From Mercenaria mercenaria (Eukaryota > Mollusca > Bivalvia > Venerida > Veneridae): DNA of 64,000 bases. Each line of letters begins with the position of its first letter. Position 1 is the first letter of the stretch. Under the pieces are notes generated by a model. It saw only the letters and a list, made by a program, of their open reading frames with translations, ran no database searches and was not told where the DNA came from. Made by a program: the position numbers and the translations under genes. The DNA lies in the NCBI RefSeq assembly GCF_021730395.1, contig NC_069366.1, positions 62,788,001 to 62,852,000 of the forward strand, read 5' to 3'. Below are positions 1 to 10,774 of this stretch, piece by piece.

Positions 1-1120
1 AGACCAGCCAGATTCTGATACTGTTCCAGACGTGCCAGAAGTACAGCCTTCAAGTAGACCTGGAAGCATCCTAACACCAGGAAATACGAAAAAGGGCGGC
101 ACCTGTATAAAAAATGAAAGGGAGGTGATCAATAAAACAACATGAACATTGTTTTATCATTTTATATGATATTTATAGACAGATTACCTAATTATAACCA
201 GTCAGTTATAGATTACCTAACTATTATTAGTCAGTTATATTAAGAATTTAGTATTGCAACAACTACATTTTTTGCATCTAACAAATTGTTTGGAAAAATT
301 ATACATAATACAAAATTTAAAAAATCTATGTATATATGATTGTGTATTTCATGTATGTTAACTATAAATAACAGTATGCATTAAAAATTTGCAAATTCTT
401 AAGTGAAAATATCTTAATTAATAGTGCAACATAAAAATACGTTATGTGAAAATTTACTTGGTTTCCAACAGCATTTCCTCCACCAATCACAGTGACTGTT
501 TTCGACTTTCCACATGTAACAGCCTGTGGTTTATAATGAGTACCTGTGACAATTTTTGGTGGCTTATGTTCAAGTGAAAGACCTTTCTCATCAATATTAT
601 AAATGCAATGTGGTTTATCTTTTAAGTTGTATTTGGTGAGAATTTTGTTTAGTTCATTGAAGTACTGGGCAATAGCCGGGCGGGTTGCACTTCTTGCTCT
701 TGCCATCTCCAAAGATCTAGGTTTCACAACTTTAATGCTAGGCCATCGGTTCAGAAAGTTATAAAACCACTGTTTAGAAAGAGGTTTGTCTTGTTCTCTT
801 AGGCCAAGATGCACAGCATAATCTGAGGCTAAGTTAATTGTTTCCTGCCGGGTATATCCAAAACCAATCTCAGCCATTGTAATAAGGTGCTGACTCAGAA
901 ATGCTTCCTGTTCTTGTGAGAATAGAGGAGGAGTACCAGACTTAAGGACATCTACTGATGTTTTTCCTCTTATTCTATCTTTTAATGTTGTAATTGGTAT
1001 GCCAAACTGTTTGGCAACACGTTCCACAGGTAGATGGTGTTCTTTTACCATGTTATATGCATCTGTAACATCCTGAGGGGTGTAAGTAGTTCTGTACTTC
1101 CTCTTAACAGTACTTTGAAA
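1..1120 (-). CDS. pogo/Tigger-type transposase, partial, two exons seen
   Basis: Read on the - strand, exon 1120-458 encodes an N-terminal helix-turn-helix of the psq/CENP-B type (KRKYRTTYTPQDV, then VAKQFGIPITTLKDRIRG), a second Tc5/CENP-B-like DNA-binding region (FSQEQEAFL to WFYNFLNRWPSI) and the start of the DDE nuclease with its first acidic residue in IYNIDEKG. A clean donor (CAA then GTAAATT, 458/457) and acceptor (ATACAG, 103) remove a 355-nt intron. The frame resumes at 102 with VPPFFVFPGVRM and SESGW, which matches the usual order in this family, and runs off the window edge. The exon begins after a TGTAG acceptor at 1121, so a further 5' exon is likely. No stop or frameshift interrupts the roughly 255 codons seen. 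It could be a live transposon, a recent copy or a domesticated host gene; terminal inverted repeats were not found. Confidence 0.8.
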
Positions 1121-1210
1121 CTACAAGAAAAAATACTACCACTCATAAGAAGGTAGGTAAAAATGGATCGAATTTTTGGAAACACCCTGTACATGAAACA
1201 CAAAAGTTGA

Positions 1211-1218
1211 TGACGTCA
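1211..1218. promoter_or_regulatory. CRE-like palindrome TGACGTCA
   Basis: A perfect cAMP-response-element palindrome lies about 90 bp upstream, on the - strand, of the first recognised transposase exon. It could belong to that gene's promoter. The same octamer or near copies also occur inside the dispersed repeats around 4600, 12540 and 14620, so it may simply be part of a repeat. Function is inferred only. Confidence 0.2.
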
Positions 1219-1238
1219 TCAATGCATATGATGTCACA

Positions 1239-4020
1239 ATGCAGACGAGGAATGTTTTGGTTATTGAAAAAATACTTTATAATGATGAATTTTATGATTT
1301 TTTAATTGGAATTTTTGGAATTAACAAAAGAACATGTAAGAAGGTAAGTTATATATTTTTTAGAGTAGAATTACCTGTCTTATTTCCATTTTTTTATCCG
1401 GCTGTCAAAATGAACGAAACTCCTTCCCTTGTTTACAGTGCGGTCAAATCAAGCGTGAAATATCGTCTCGCGAGATTACAGAAAGCCCTAAATGCCAACC
1501 GTCAGAAAGACAAGTACGTCGGAAAGAGATGCCGAAGGGATACAAACATACACCCATATATTACAAATTATTGAATACGTTATGCGAAACGAAATATACT
1601 AAACAGCAAAAGAAACTATCCAGATGTATAACTGGTATATTTTGAAATAAAAAAAAAAATTTCAAATTTGAATTGTTTCTTCATACCAAAATTACACTTG
1701 AATCTACACGTGATAAATTTTTAAAAATCAATCAACCGTGAAGTCAGTAGTCCCACAATAGCCGTTTGAGAGGCTATATCTTCTGCGCGTCAGTTGCATT
1801 GTAACATGCATATCATTAATTTTGTCCATTTGTCCGTCTGTCCTTTCTTCTGTCTGACCGACCGTGAATTGTTAAAGATTAATCTTGAAAAGTAGACGTT
1901 TTATTTCTTGTTTATAGATGGTCGGTTAATGAGAATATAAAGATCCTTCAATTTTGTTTCAACATAAAATATGTGGTTCCTGTGGCAGAAAATACGACAC
2001 GTGTCCCTTATGGTAAAGGACTGCTAGACATTAGTCTTGGTATATGTTAATTCAGAGATATCTCCTTAACTGTTTACATAATCGAAAAAAGCTTAGCAGC
2101 ACCGAGAGAATGGATTTTCATTGTAATTGATATACATGTATACTGCATAAAATAATAGAATATAAGTAGAAAATGATGTAAACTTCTTTTTCAAAATTAG
2201 ACATGTGAAAATTTACTAAATAGGTTTTAGCTTATACCATGATAAGAACATTACTCTGATTATGAAAACAAAAACACACACAAAAAAAAAAAAAAAAAAA
2301 AAAACCAAAAAACAAAACAAAAAAAAAACAAAACAATTTGGCTAGAACTCTATAAGGATTGTTAATTAAATCTTTTCATTATAAAGTATCTTCTTACTCA
2401 TTTTACATCCGTGACGGATTTTCCACTTTTATTTTATAGTGTAACTCAAATTTTGCCTTATTGTCTTTCTGCATATTTTCCTTTTGGTATATGCTGTACA
2501 ATGTATATAACTTCCCCCTATGAGCAATAATGCATATATATGACTTGCCATGGACGATACTAGTACGTTATCTATCACGTAACGTCTTCAGTGTGTCCAT
2601 ATAACGCGACTTTGACATCATTTTTTTTTTTGTAAATATGGCAAGCTAAATTGACAACAACTTTGTCGATTCGAAACTTGAAGGCAATGTAAGTTCTTCA
2701 CTCCTTAGTCAAATTTGGTCAAATATAGCACAGACTGAGGCAAAAAGTGTCTTATACACACTAAAGTAAAAGGTTTTGTGAATAGACGAGCAGTTTTGGT
2801 CTGAAAACGGGAAAACTGTTTTCTTTTGAAAAATTTAGCATGCTAAGACGGCAAGCAATTGTCCCTTTTTCTTTGTGGACACTAATGGCGTTCTGTGTCT
2901 TACTGATCCACAGGGACTTATTTAAGGTTCTGTTGGAGATCTTAGATGGAAATAATGTGGCTGAATTAATAGAAAGATGTGGAAAATACAGAATATGCTA
3001 AGACAGCAAGCCCGCTAATACGGCAAGCCACTTTTTACTTTATCGTCCTATGAGTCGCACTTATCAAAAATTAGTCACTTGATGTTCTCCAAAAGCAGGT
3101 CATTCTACTTCTTACCATAACCACATCAACTTTCAAAAAATATAGGTTACATTATACATCTAGAAATTCATGTCCCACAGTTTTCTTGCCAGTTACCTTC
3201 TGAAACTATAAAATTCACAGACGAGAACATCAAAAATAAAACTTAACCAAGTCACTATCACAGTCGAAATATGTCAATTTCTTAAAGAAAGGGGTCATTC
3301 GAAAGCATTTAGATGAAAGCAAACAATGAAAAATGAAGACTCAGTTTGACCTGCAAATTCGAAAAATGCAACACTCCTCAAGCCCTACAAAACCTGCTTC
3401 AACAGTATTCAATTTTAAAAACTAGGTGTTGATCCCATATGACCAAAAAGTATAATACTTAATGTAGTCAAACGATATCAATACCTATTTTTCTGAAAGA
3501 AGGAAAATTTTATAAAGCACTGCACGCAAACAATGGAACAGATTATGTTAAGTCGGAACAGCTGCAAGGTAAATGTACACCTTTCCGAACACATCCCAAA
3601 TTGTAGAACCACTTGCTGAAGAAGTAATACATTGTGCGTAAGTTTAAGTACGGACGATCTCGTCCATATGTGTTCTGAATGTTGGAACGCATATCATCAC
3701 GAACTTCCATGAAATAACACACATCGGGGAAATACTGTTGCTGCAAATGCTATTCAGCTAGTCGGCTTCTATATAAGTATGGGTACAGCGTTCTGTAGTT
3801 ATTTAGCGCGTCACTCTGAGGAGAGGAAATTGTATGCAAGTAGTTTGGCGGAAAATAGTGTGTTCAATCGTAAAAGAGGCGTTTAGGGCCTATACATGAA
3901 AATAGCTTGCCATCTGTAATTTTTATTGTGTATGTGCCGTTTTTTGAATACAGTAAAATTTGCATGGAAAATACTTTTAATATTCAGTAACTGGAGCATT
4001 GTAACATATATTCAGATGTT
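1239..4020. other. AT-rich intergenic DNA without recognised genes
   Basis: A 111-codon frame at 1239-1574 (+) has a basic end (VKYRLARLQKALNA) but matches no family I know and lacks supporting structure. An A-rich run sits at 2280-2336. Around 1570-1600 there is a short stretch resembling the dispersed repeat at 4200 and 14730 (motif GAAATATACTA). Nothing else could be supported. Confidence 0.5.
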
Positions 4021-4865
4021 GAGATATGCATTTTGCAACAAATTTTAATCTTAGCGCGGGAAACAGACGCGCGTAAACGAACATTACGTCAGACGTGTTG
4101 TGACGTTAAAGACGCAAACAACATAAAGTTTCATTTTATTTTACTTCTTGCTGCATAACGTTATGAAATTCACTTTAAATAAAAAAAATTGAATCGAGAA
4201 ATATACTATAAAAAACAAAGTGCGGCTACAACTTTCATCCTTATTTAAAGAAATAATTTAAAAATCATACTCAATGTACAAGTAGATTGACAAAGCAGTG
4301 AGTGATATGGATTAGATCTATATCTCACTGATAAATAGAGGATATTTGTTTGCTTTGAGTGAATATGGAAAATATCTCACTGAGAAGTGAGAAAATTTCA
4401 AATATTTTCTTGAGCGCGTAGCGCAAGTAAAACTTTGAATTTTTTCTCACTTTGAGGTGAGATATTCTATATTCACGAAAACAAACATATTTTCTTTTTA
4501 TTTTATGCTTAATTACGTTGCTCAACATCAAGATAAGAATTTTGCAAAAATCTGTAATCTTAGCGCGGAAAACAGGCGCGAGTAAACAGACATGACGTCA
4601 GACGTGTTGTGACGTTAGAAAGACGTACACACGACATAAAATTTCATTTTTATTTTACTTTTTTGCTGCATAACGTTATGAAATTCTCATTAAGCAAAAT
4701 AATTTGAATCGAGAAATATACTACAAAGAACAAAGTGCGACTACAACTTCGCATCCATCCTGATTAAGCAAATAATTTAAAATTTATACACAATGTACTA
4801 AAAGTAGATCGGCATTTACAGCGAGTGATATGCAGTGAATAATAGGATTATATCTCACTGATAAA
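4021..4865. repeat. direct repeat pair (about 315 bp each) flanking a hairpin
   Basis: Copy 1 (about 4021-4335) and copy 2 (about 4535-4865) align throughout, sharing TCTTAGCGCGG, GACGTGTTGTGACGTTA, GCATAACGTTATGAAATTC and ending in TATATCTCACTGATAAA. Between them, 4341-4493 folds on itself around GAGCGCGTAGCGCAAG. Parts of the unit (GAATCGAGAAATATACTA, TGACGT, the ACGTTA stretch) also resemble the inverted-repeat arms at 12420-12560 and 14600-14740, so this is a dispersed family. Confidence 0.75.
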
Positions 4866-5368
4866 ACACAATATTTCATCAGTTACTGCCGAATGAAGTA
4901 TTTCGACCCCCATAGAATAACGACCCCCGGTCATTATTCTATAGAAAATGTGACTACTTTCCTGTAAAATATTGACTCCCCTTATAAAAAAACTGACTCC
5001 CTTTGAAAACTCCATAGAATAACGACCCCCGGTCATTATTCTATAGAAAAACTGACCCCTCCAAGTAAAATACTGACTCTCTAAAGATGACTCCCTTCGA
5101 ATCACATAGAATAACGACCCCGGTTATTATTCTATAGAAAAAGTGACTCCTTCCATGTAAAATACTCACTGCCGAAATTACTACATTCGAACTCTCATAC
5201 AATATCGATTCCCGGACATTATTCTATTTAAAAAAGTTACTTTTTCCGTGTAAAATACCGGCTCCTAAAAAGACTTTCGATGATAATATCTATTAAAAAG
5301 TGATCCCCACCAAACCTAACGGACAATTTTACTAGATCTACAACTCTAATACCCTCCATTGCCAATAG

Positions 5369-5605
5369 TTAACATTTTGATTGTACTGCTACTACTGGTG
5401 CCGCTACTTCTATTGCTATTACTTCGTGTACTTCTTCTTCTTCTACTACTACTACTTCTTCTACTACTACTACTACTACTTCTACTTCTACTACTACTAC
5501 AACTGCTACTACTGATACTACTATACCTGCTTCCACTAATACGTCTTGTACATCTACCTCTTCTTCTCCTGCTGCTGTTGTTGCTGTCACTTATTCCTCT
5601 GCTGC

Positions 5606-5636
<31 letters not shown>

Positions 5637-5692
5637 ACTGCAACTGCCACTACCACTACTACTACTACTACTACTACTTTCTATTGTTGCCG
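5369..5692. repeat. (CTN)n triplet microsatellite
   Basis: Mixed CTA, CTT and CTG triplets run for about 320 bp, with a pure CTG block near 5600 and a pure CTA block near 5655-5680. The long poly-Leu, poly-Cys and poly-Val frames it opens on both strands are by-products of the triplet period. Confidence 0.9.
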
Positions 5693-5965
5693 CTACCGTA
5701 CTTTACTGCCACTGCTAAGTATTGCAACTTCTATTAATACTAAGTTCTATGCTAGCAGTTTCTTGTGCAGTTTTCTTCTGAAGAATTACTTCATACCGAA
5801 GTTTACAGGGATTATTGACACTGGTGTGTTTTGTGAACGTATTGTGAGTTGTTATTTTCCAGAAAAAAAAAATGTATACACCAAGATACAGCGTCTAGAA
5901 ATAGAATCCCTTTTCCCGTTGCGGAATGCTCTGATTTCTGTGTCAAGTGATGGAATCTGGGGCTA

Positions 5966-6040
5966 ATGGTCAAACGGAAGGACGGACGGACGGACAAGGG
6001 CAAATCTATATGCCCCACTCCCCCGAGTGGGGGCATAAAA
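5966..6040 (-). mobile_element. 5' end of a Helitron-like tandem-repeat element
   Basis: On the - strand this reads TTTATGCCCCCACTCGGGG then GGGGCATATAG and a run of GTCC repeats, the hairpin start typical of the tandem-repeat elements seen elsewhere here (22393, 24430, 24960). The body to the left is short or lost. Confidence 0.45.
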
Positions 6041-6289
6041 TGCAGCAATTAGGCCTTAGATACATGAGTTATCACTAAATTTGACCAAATGACCGGGGGT
6101 CGTTTTTTTATGGGAGTCAATATTCTTCGTGAGGTTCAGTTTACTTCACGTGAGGGAGTCATAGTACTATGATCTGGAGGTTATAATACTATGACCAGGG
6201 GGTCACTTTTTCTATAGAATAATGACCGGGTGGGGGGGGGGGGTCATTATTCTATGGGGGTCGAAATACTTCATTACACGGCATAAAAT

Positions 6290-6990
6290 AAAATACAGTA
6301 TTTCAAAACTATCATCTTTCCATATAAATTACATAATCAAGAACTAAAAACCACAGAAAATGCTGAATATCTTGGGATTACTATTAGTGATGACTTTAGC
6401 TGGAAAAAAAACATATTGAATTTACAATAGCTTTAAAAGCTAGTAACACCCTCAGATTTATAAAAAGAAATGTACAATGTAATAACCGTAATATCAAAGA
6501 AACTGCCTAAAAACATACGTTCGCACACAATTAAATACTAGTAACACATATGGCTCGATGGCAGAAAAACTTAACATATATATAGAAAAAGTACAAAAAG
6601 CTGCTGCCAGATATGTCATGATCATCGAATGACTACTCAAACCAAAGCAGCGAAATATCAATGCTTGAAACTTTTAAATGGCAGACATTAGAACAAAAAG
6701 GAATACATGCATCTTTCATTATGTTGTATAAAATATCACACAACCTCGTCTCTGTAGATCATAACCACCTGACAACCTCTAGAAATTTACACTTTATCAT
6801 TCCATCTCCAAGAACACAATATCATATGAACTTTTTTCCCCGCACAATCAGATACTGGAAGACTTTACCTTGTAACATCAAGAACAGTGTGAACCTTCAA
6901 TGCTTCACATCTGACCTAGAGTCGTATATGTATACTAATGTCATCATCCTGTTTTTATTTTTAACAAACTGTATATTTATAGGTTATTAG
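6290..6990 (+). pseudogene. degenerate LINE reverse-transcriptase 3' fragment
   Basis: Scattered frames match the C-terminal part of a jockey/CR1-like LINE protein: AEYLGITISDDFSW near 6365, KVQKAAARYVM near 6590, then an open stretch from 6661 (WQTLEQKGIHASFIMLYKIS, FFPRTIRYWKTLP). The same motifs occur in the same order in the better-preserved LINE at 10775-12411. The reading frame shifts at least once before 6661 and contains stops, so it is dead. The catalytic FADD region is missing. Confidence 0.75.
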
Positions 6991-7102
6991 CTTTGTATCG
7001 GGAAATATGCACGAGTTCTTTAGCGGAAATATTGCGCGACTTCAGGAGCGCAATATTCTTCCGCTGAAGAACGAGTGCATATTTCCCGATGCAAAGATAA
7101 TA
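6983..7102. repeat. large imperfect palindrome
   Basis: Two arms of about 50 nt mirror each other: left CTTTGTATCGGGAAATATGC, right GCATATTTCCCGATGCAAAG, meeting at GCGCGACTTCAGGAGCGC. A weaker relative lies at 21915-22030, which also starts TTAGCTTTGCAT and ends ATGCAAAGCTAA. Confidence 0.8.
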
Positions 7103-7627
7103 GGGGATTTATCACCGGCGCGAAGCGCCGGGGATGAAAATCCCCGAGACGGTAACGTCCGTATATAGTAATATTCGTCTTTGCTGTTTGCATATACTGA
7201 GGCAATTTTTTCGATGTTTTCCGTTCCGTTTATGTAAAATCCGCTGAACTGGTTGTCTTTAATGAACATCCGAGCACCCCGAATAGTCATAGAAACTCGT
7301 AAACGCGCTAAACATGATTAATTACTTCTTTTCGTAATGAAAACTGTAAAATGCAACTGAAAAACACTTTTAAAACAGTAAGGAAGTGTAAAGACCGTCA
7401 AGTTTCTGCGTGGACGTGCAACAAACAAAACACACAAAATTCTAAAAGCTAGTTGCGAGAACGCTGAATACGTCACCGGCATGTCTTCCGTAAATTTTGC
7501 AAAGTATGATATTCGCTGTAAGAGTATGATGGACACTAATGTAAACTAAGTTTAGAGCAAAGTTTCACTTTCTTGAGCGTTGAATATTTCTTTCTAAGCG
7601 GATATATAAAAGATAAATCCCCAATGC
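7103..7627. mobile_element. possible small inverted-repeat element
   Basis: The stretch starts with GGGGATTTATCACCGG and ends with GATAAATCCCC, short inverted ends, and carries a GC-rich hairpin (CCGGCGCGAAGCGCCGG) just inside the left end. The interior has only small unsupported frames. Target duplications are not clear. Confidence 0.3.
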
Positions 7628-8516
7628 TAGGCGGTGCCTTAATTCATATTAACCTTTTTATTACATACACATCTACACGTATAAATATTATGTAGTTATC
7701 ATAAATATGTTCAATAGCCTGAATACGATTGACAACACTGAACTAAATAGAAAAAAATAGTGCAACAACACACTGAATGACGTCACGCACCCGATATAAA
7801 TTCAGGCGTCAGTGTATGGAAAAATATTGACGTTTCCGGTGTACTAGTGTAACTAACGAGTATGTAATAAAGATCTATTACTGCTCTTACTCTCTTAACA
7901 ACATGAATATCATGTAGATCTAACATAGTAACATGCTTTTAAACAATTGCCCCGACCTCCCAGTTATAATCAGAAATTGATTGTTGGGAGTATCTCCGTA
8001 GATGTACATTCTATATCAGTTTCGCCACAAGACCTTGGTACAGAGTTTGGTCTAAAGGTGAACAATGCTAGATCTACTTTTACTTGCATTAACAGACATT
8101 TCGTTCATTAACAATGATAACATTTCTTGTAGCAATCTGATTACCTCGGACTTTATGCTACGCAATAGACCGGAGAATACGGAAATGCCCGATGTCGCAC
8201 GATTGTTCTTGTAGATCTGTTTCGCACGTGCGCTTTCATATGGGTCCGCATTCTTGATTTGCTCCGCGCAGTAACATAGATAAGGTCACAAGGGAAATTA
8301 CTCTGACACATCTTTACAAAGGTCAAGGACCTTTTTGTAAAAAAATGTATACAAAATCTTTTAGAGTACTCTTGCAACGATTTGCAACACTGAAAAATGT
8401 TTGCTACTGTAAATATTCAACCAGAGAATTTCGTGACCCCAGGTAAAATACTTTGCACTCACTGACAGTGTTGAAAACTTCTGCAAAACTGAAGTGAAAT
8501 GGGCACTTCACACTTA

Positions 8517-9936
8517 TCACTGACCACAGACACTTGGGGGTCAGCACCCCTCCCCCTCCCATGCCGCCCCTGACAACCTTCAGTCAATACATTTTTGTTT
8601 TTTTAAAACAAACTGAGCACATGTCTTGATCATCCAACGACTTCTGTTACCATTTCAGCATGTTTGAAAAATTCCCATACTCTATCAATGCTCAAAAAAA
8701 CTAAAGACAACTTACTTCGCAATGTTAACTCGATTTTCTTGTCCAAGGAATAGGAGAATAGATCCCAGCTTGATGTTGCGCAGTCAAATTTACTACGCAG
8801 AGCCGGGACACAGACGATATCGTTAGCGGTTAAAATAAAAATACTTGCTTAGAAAGTCAATAGCTGCGATAGTTGAGATAGTACAGATGCTGGGTTTGAA
8901 AGAACTTTTTTGGGCAGGGCCACGGGTTCGCTCTGCGATTCAGGCATTCTTTTTTTCTTTTTCTAATATAATATTTTCATTTTCTTTTTAAACAATATAT
9001 TCTCAAGATATAAAAAAATACCTAAAAAAGGAAAAAAATAGATCGCCCATAGCGCAGACTGAACCCGCGGCCCTGCCCAAAAGTGAGCTCACAGAACCAG
9101 CGTCTGTATTCTCTTGGCCACCGCGGCAGTTGATGTCATGGGCGAGTATTTTTATTTTAACCATTAACGATATTGTCTGTGTCCCGGCTCTGTGTAGTAA
9201 ATTTGACATCAAGCTGGGATCTATTCTCCTATTCCTTGGACAAGCTAGTTTGTGTTGAAAATGCTCGGAGTAAGTTCCCTTTAGTTTTTCTGAGCATTGA
9301 TAGCATATGGGAGATTTTTTAAACATATTGCAATGGTGACAGAACTTGTTGTATGATCGAGACATGTGCTCAGTTTGATTTAAAAAGCGAAAATATATTG
9401 GTTGAAAGTTGGCAGGGGCGGATTGGGAGGGGAGTAGGGCTGTCATTGATAGAAACGATATCGATGTATCAACGATATTTTTTTGTCGATAGATTATCAA
9501 TTCCCATTTTCAAAAATCGATATTTTACAGAGAGAAAAAAATACCCAAATAAACACTCAGACCCTAAAAAACAACTAAAGTTCACAAAGTTGTAAATTTG
9601 GATAAATGCAAAAAAGGAGTGAAGGCAAAATAAAAAATGAAAGATGTTATTAATTTTTATGTATTTCTTTTATTTCATAAATACAAATACAACACAATCA
9701 AACAGAAATATGGAAAGTAGGCAATAAAACTTAAAATAGCATTTACATGAAGGTATATAGTATGCATATGGACAAATTATTTTAATAGGTCGCTAATCTA
9801 ACTTAATAAGCAATATATCGATGTATCGTCGATATTTGTCTTCTGATATATCGGTATCGTCGATACGCCTAAGACCCAATCAATGACAGCCCTAGAGGGG
9901 AGACAGGTTCTGACCCCCAAGTGTCTGTGTCACTGA
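8517..9936. mobile_element. fold-back element, arms about 430 bp, with tRNA-like promoter boxes
   Basis: Left arm 8517-8949 and right arm 9043-9936 are inverted copies: GACACTTGGGGGTCAG against CTGACCCCCAAGTGTC at the tips, TCTATTCTCCTATTCCTTGG against its mirror in the middle, and GGGCAGGGCC towards the loop. The right arm is longer only because a hAT-like MITE (9435-9894) sits in it. On the - strand, the right arm carries TGGCCAAGAG (9120-9111) and GGGTTCAGTC (9066-9057), close to the A and B boxes of RNA polymerase III tRNA genes at tRNA-like spacing. The left-arm copies of both boxes are worn. Confidence 0.7.
9435..9894. mobile_element. hAT-like MITE with 8-bp target duplication
   Basis: Terminal inverted repeats TAGGGCTGTCATTGAT and ATCAATGACAGCCCTA bound a 460-bp non-coding element. 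It is flanked on both sides by the identical octamer GAGGGGAG (9427-9434 and 9895-9902), the 8-bp duplication made by hAT transposases. Subterminal repeats rich in GATATCGAT occur near both ends. The small frames inside are not genes. The uninterrupted sequence can be seen in the opposite arm of the surrounding fold-back near 8550. Confidence 0.85.
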
Positions 9937-10109
9937 CTAGTCCAAATAATAACTGAATAAGACGTTTCGGGACAGCATGATTACTTTTGACTGTCGCTGT
10001 CTCCGTCACTTCCAAACTTATTCTTGCACACCGGACTGGCGTTTCCAGTGATTTTACCCATGCCTGCAAAACCCTTCTGCACCCCCATGCGAGATGACTC
10101 GTGCTGTTA

Positions 10110-10706
10110 TACTGGGTATACCAATTACCAGGATATACATATTACCATGAATGTCCAGTTTTGATACTTAACACGAAAATTGCTTTACAATTTTTCTCTC
10201 ATTATTCATTCTCAATGTGCTAAGAATTTTAGCAAAACTATTTTTGAAAATTGGAGTGTCTTTCTTTTTATTTCATTCTGATCCCAGAAATTAAGGAATT
10301 TAGCTAAGTGACTGGTCATTATGGTTAATTTTGGCACATTTTCTCAGCAAATTTTCAATGAAGTTGCTTATTTCTGCCATATCTGTGTCATATTTAGTAA
10401 ATAGTTTGGCCTATTGTAAAATAGAAATGCATTTTTTTGTCTTAGATCAATTTAACAACTTCTTTAGATTGAAAGTTGAAATTCATGGTAATAGGTATAT
10501 GCCAGAAAATGCTAAAATTCCCCACCTCTGTTCTTTGAATGACAGTAGTGGAACTTTTACCTGGTGTTTTTATGATTTTTCTGTCAAAAGTCTAAAGCTA
10601 AAATATAAATTAATTGTACAGAACAAAATTTATCCTTTCATACAATCATTTTGTTATAAATAGAGTCCACTGAATATAAGACTCACGGTAATTGGTATAC
10701 CCAGTA
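10110..10706. mobile_element. Tc1/mariner-type MITE, TA target site
   Basis: The ends are TACTGGGTATACCAATTACC and GGTAATTGGTATACCCAGTA, exact inverted repeats of 20 bp, flanked by TA on both sides (10108-10109, 10707-10708). The other arm of the surrounding inverted repeat holds the empty site near 14827-14838 (GTGCTGTTAATGAC after reversal) with a single TA. The 110-codon frame at 10331-10663 has no recognisable domain, so the element is non-autonomous. Confidence 0.88.
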
Positions 10707-10774
10707 TAATGACAACTAGTGCTTCATGCACCTATAATATATTGTTTATATAGAATACGAAAAAAAGCAGGTAG

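Larger units (their letters stand above)
4891..6276. mobile_element. fold-back element with GACCCCC hairpin ends
   Basis: The left end (ATGAAGTATTTCGACCCCC) is the reverse complement of the right end (GGGGGTCGAAATACTTCAT). Inside the left end, the hairpin-forming phrase ATAGAATAACGACCCCCGG with its mirror image occurs about four times (near 4911, 5012, 5104 and 5190), and copies recur near 6085 and 6205. The middle holds a long triplet repeat and a piece of a Helitron-like element, so the element has collected insertions. No protein is encoded. Ends are approximate. Confidence 0.6.

Noticed and set aside
1239-1574. 111-codon + frame with a basic C-terminal part
   Set aside because: No family match, no splice or promoter support, and part of it overlaps dispersed repeat sequence; kept only as a note.
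5359-5737. Poly-Leu, poly-Cys and poly-Val frames on both strands
   Set aside because: By-products of the CTN triplet microsatellite.
9043-9130. A functional tRNA gene
   Set aside because: Only A- and B-box-like motifs fit; no acceptor stem or anticodon arm could be paired, so it is treated as a possible SINE-like head.
10331-10663. 110-codon + frame
   Set aside because: It lies wholly inside the mariner-type MITE and has no transposase motif.
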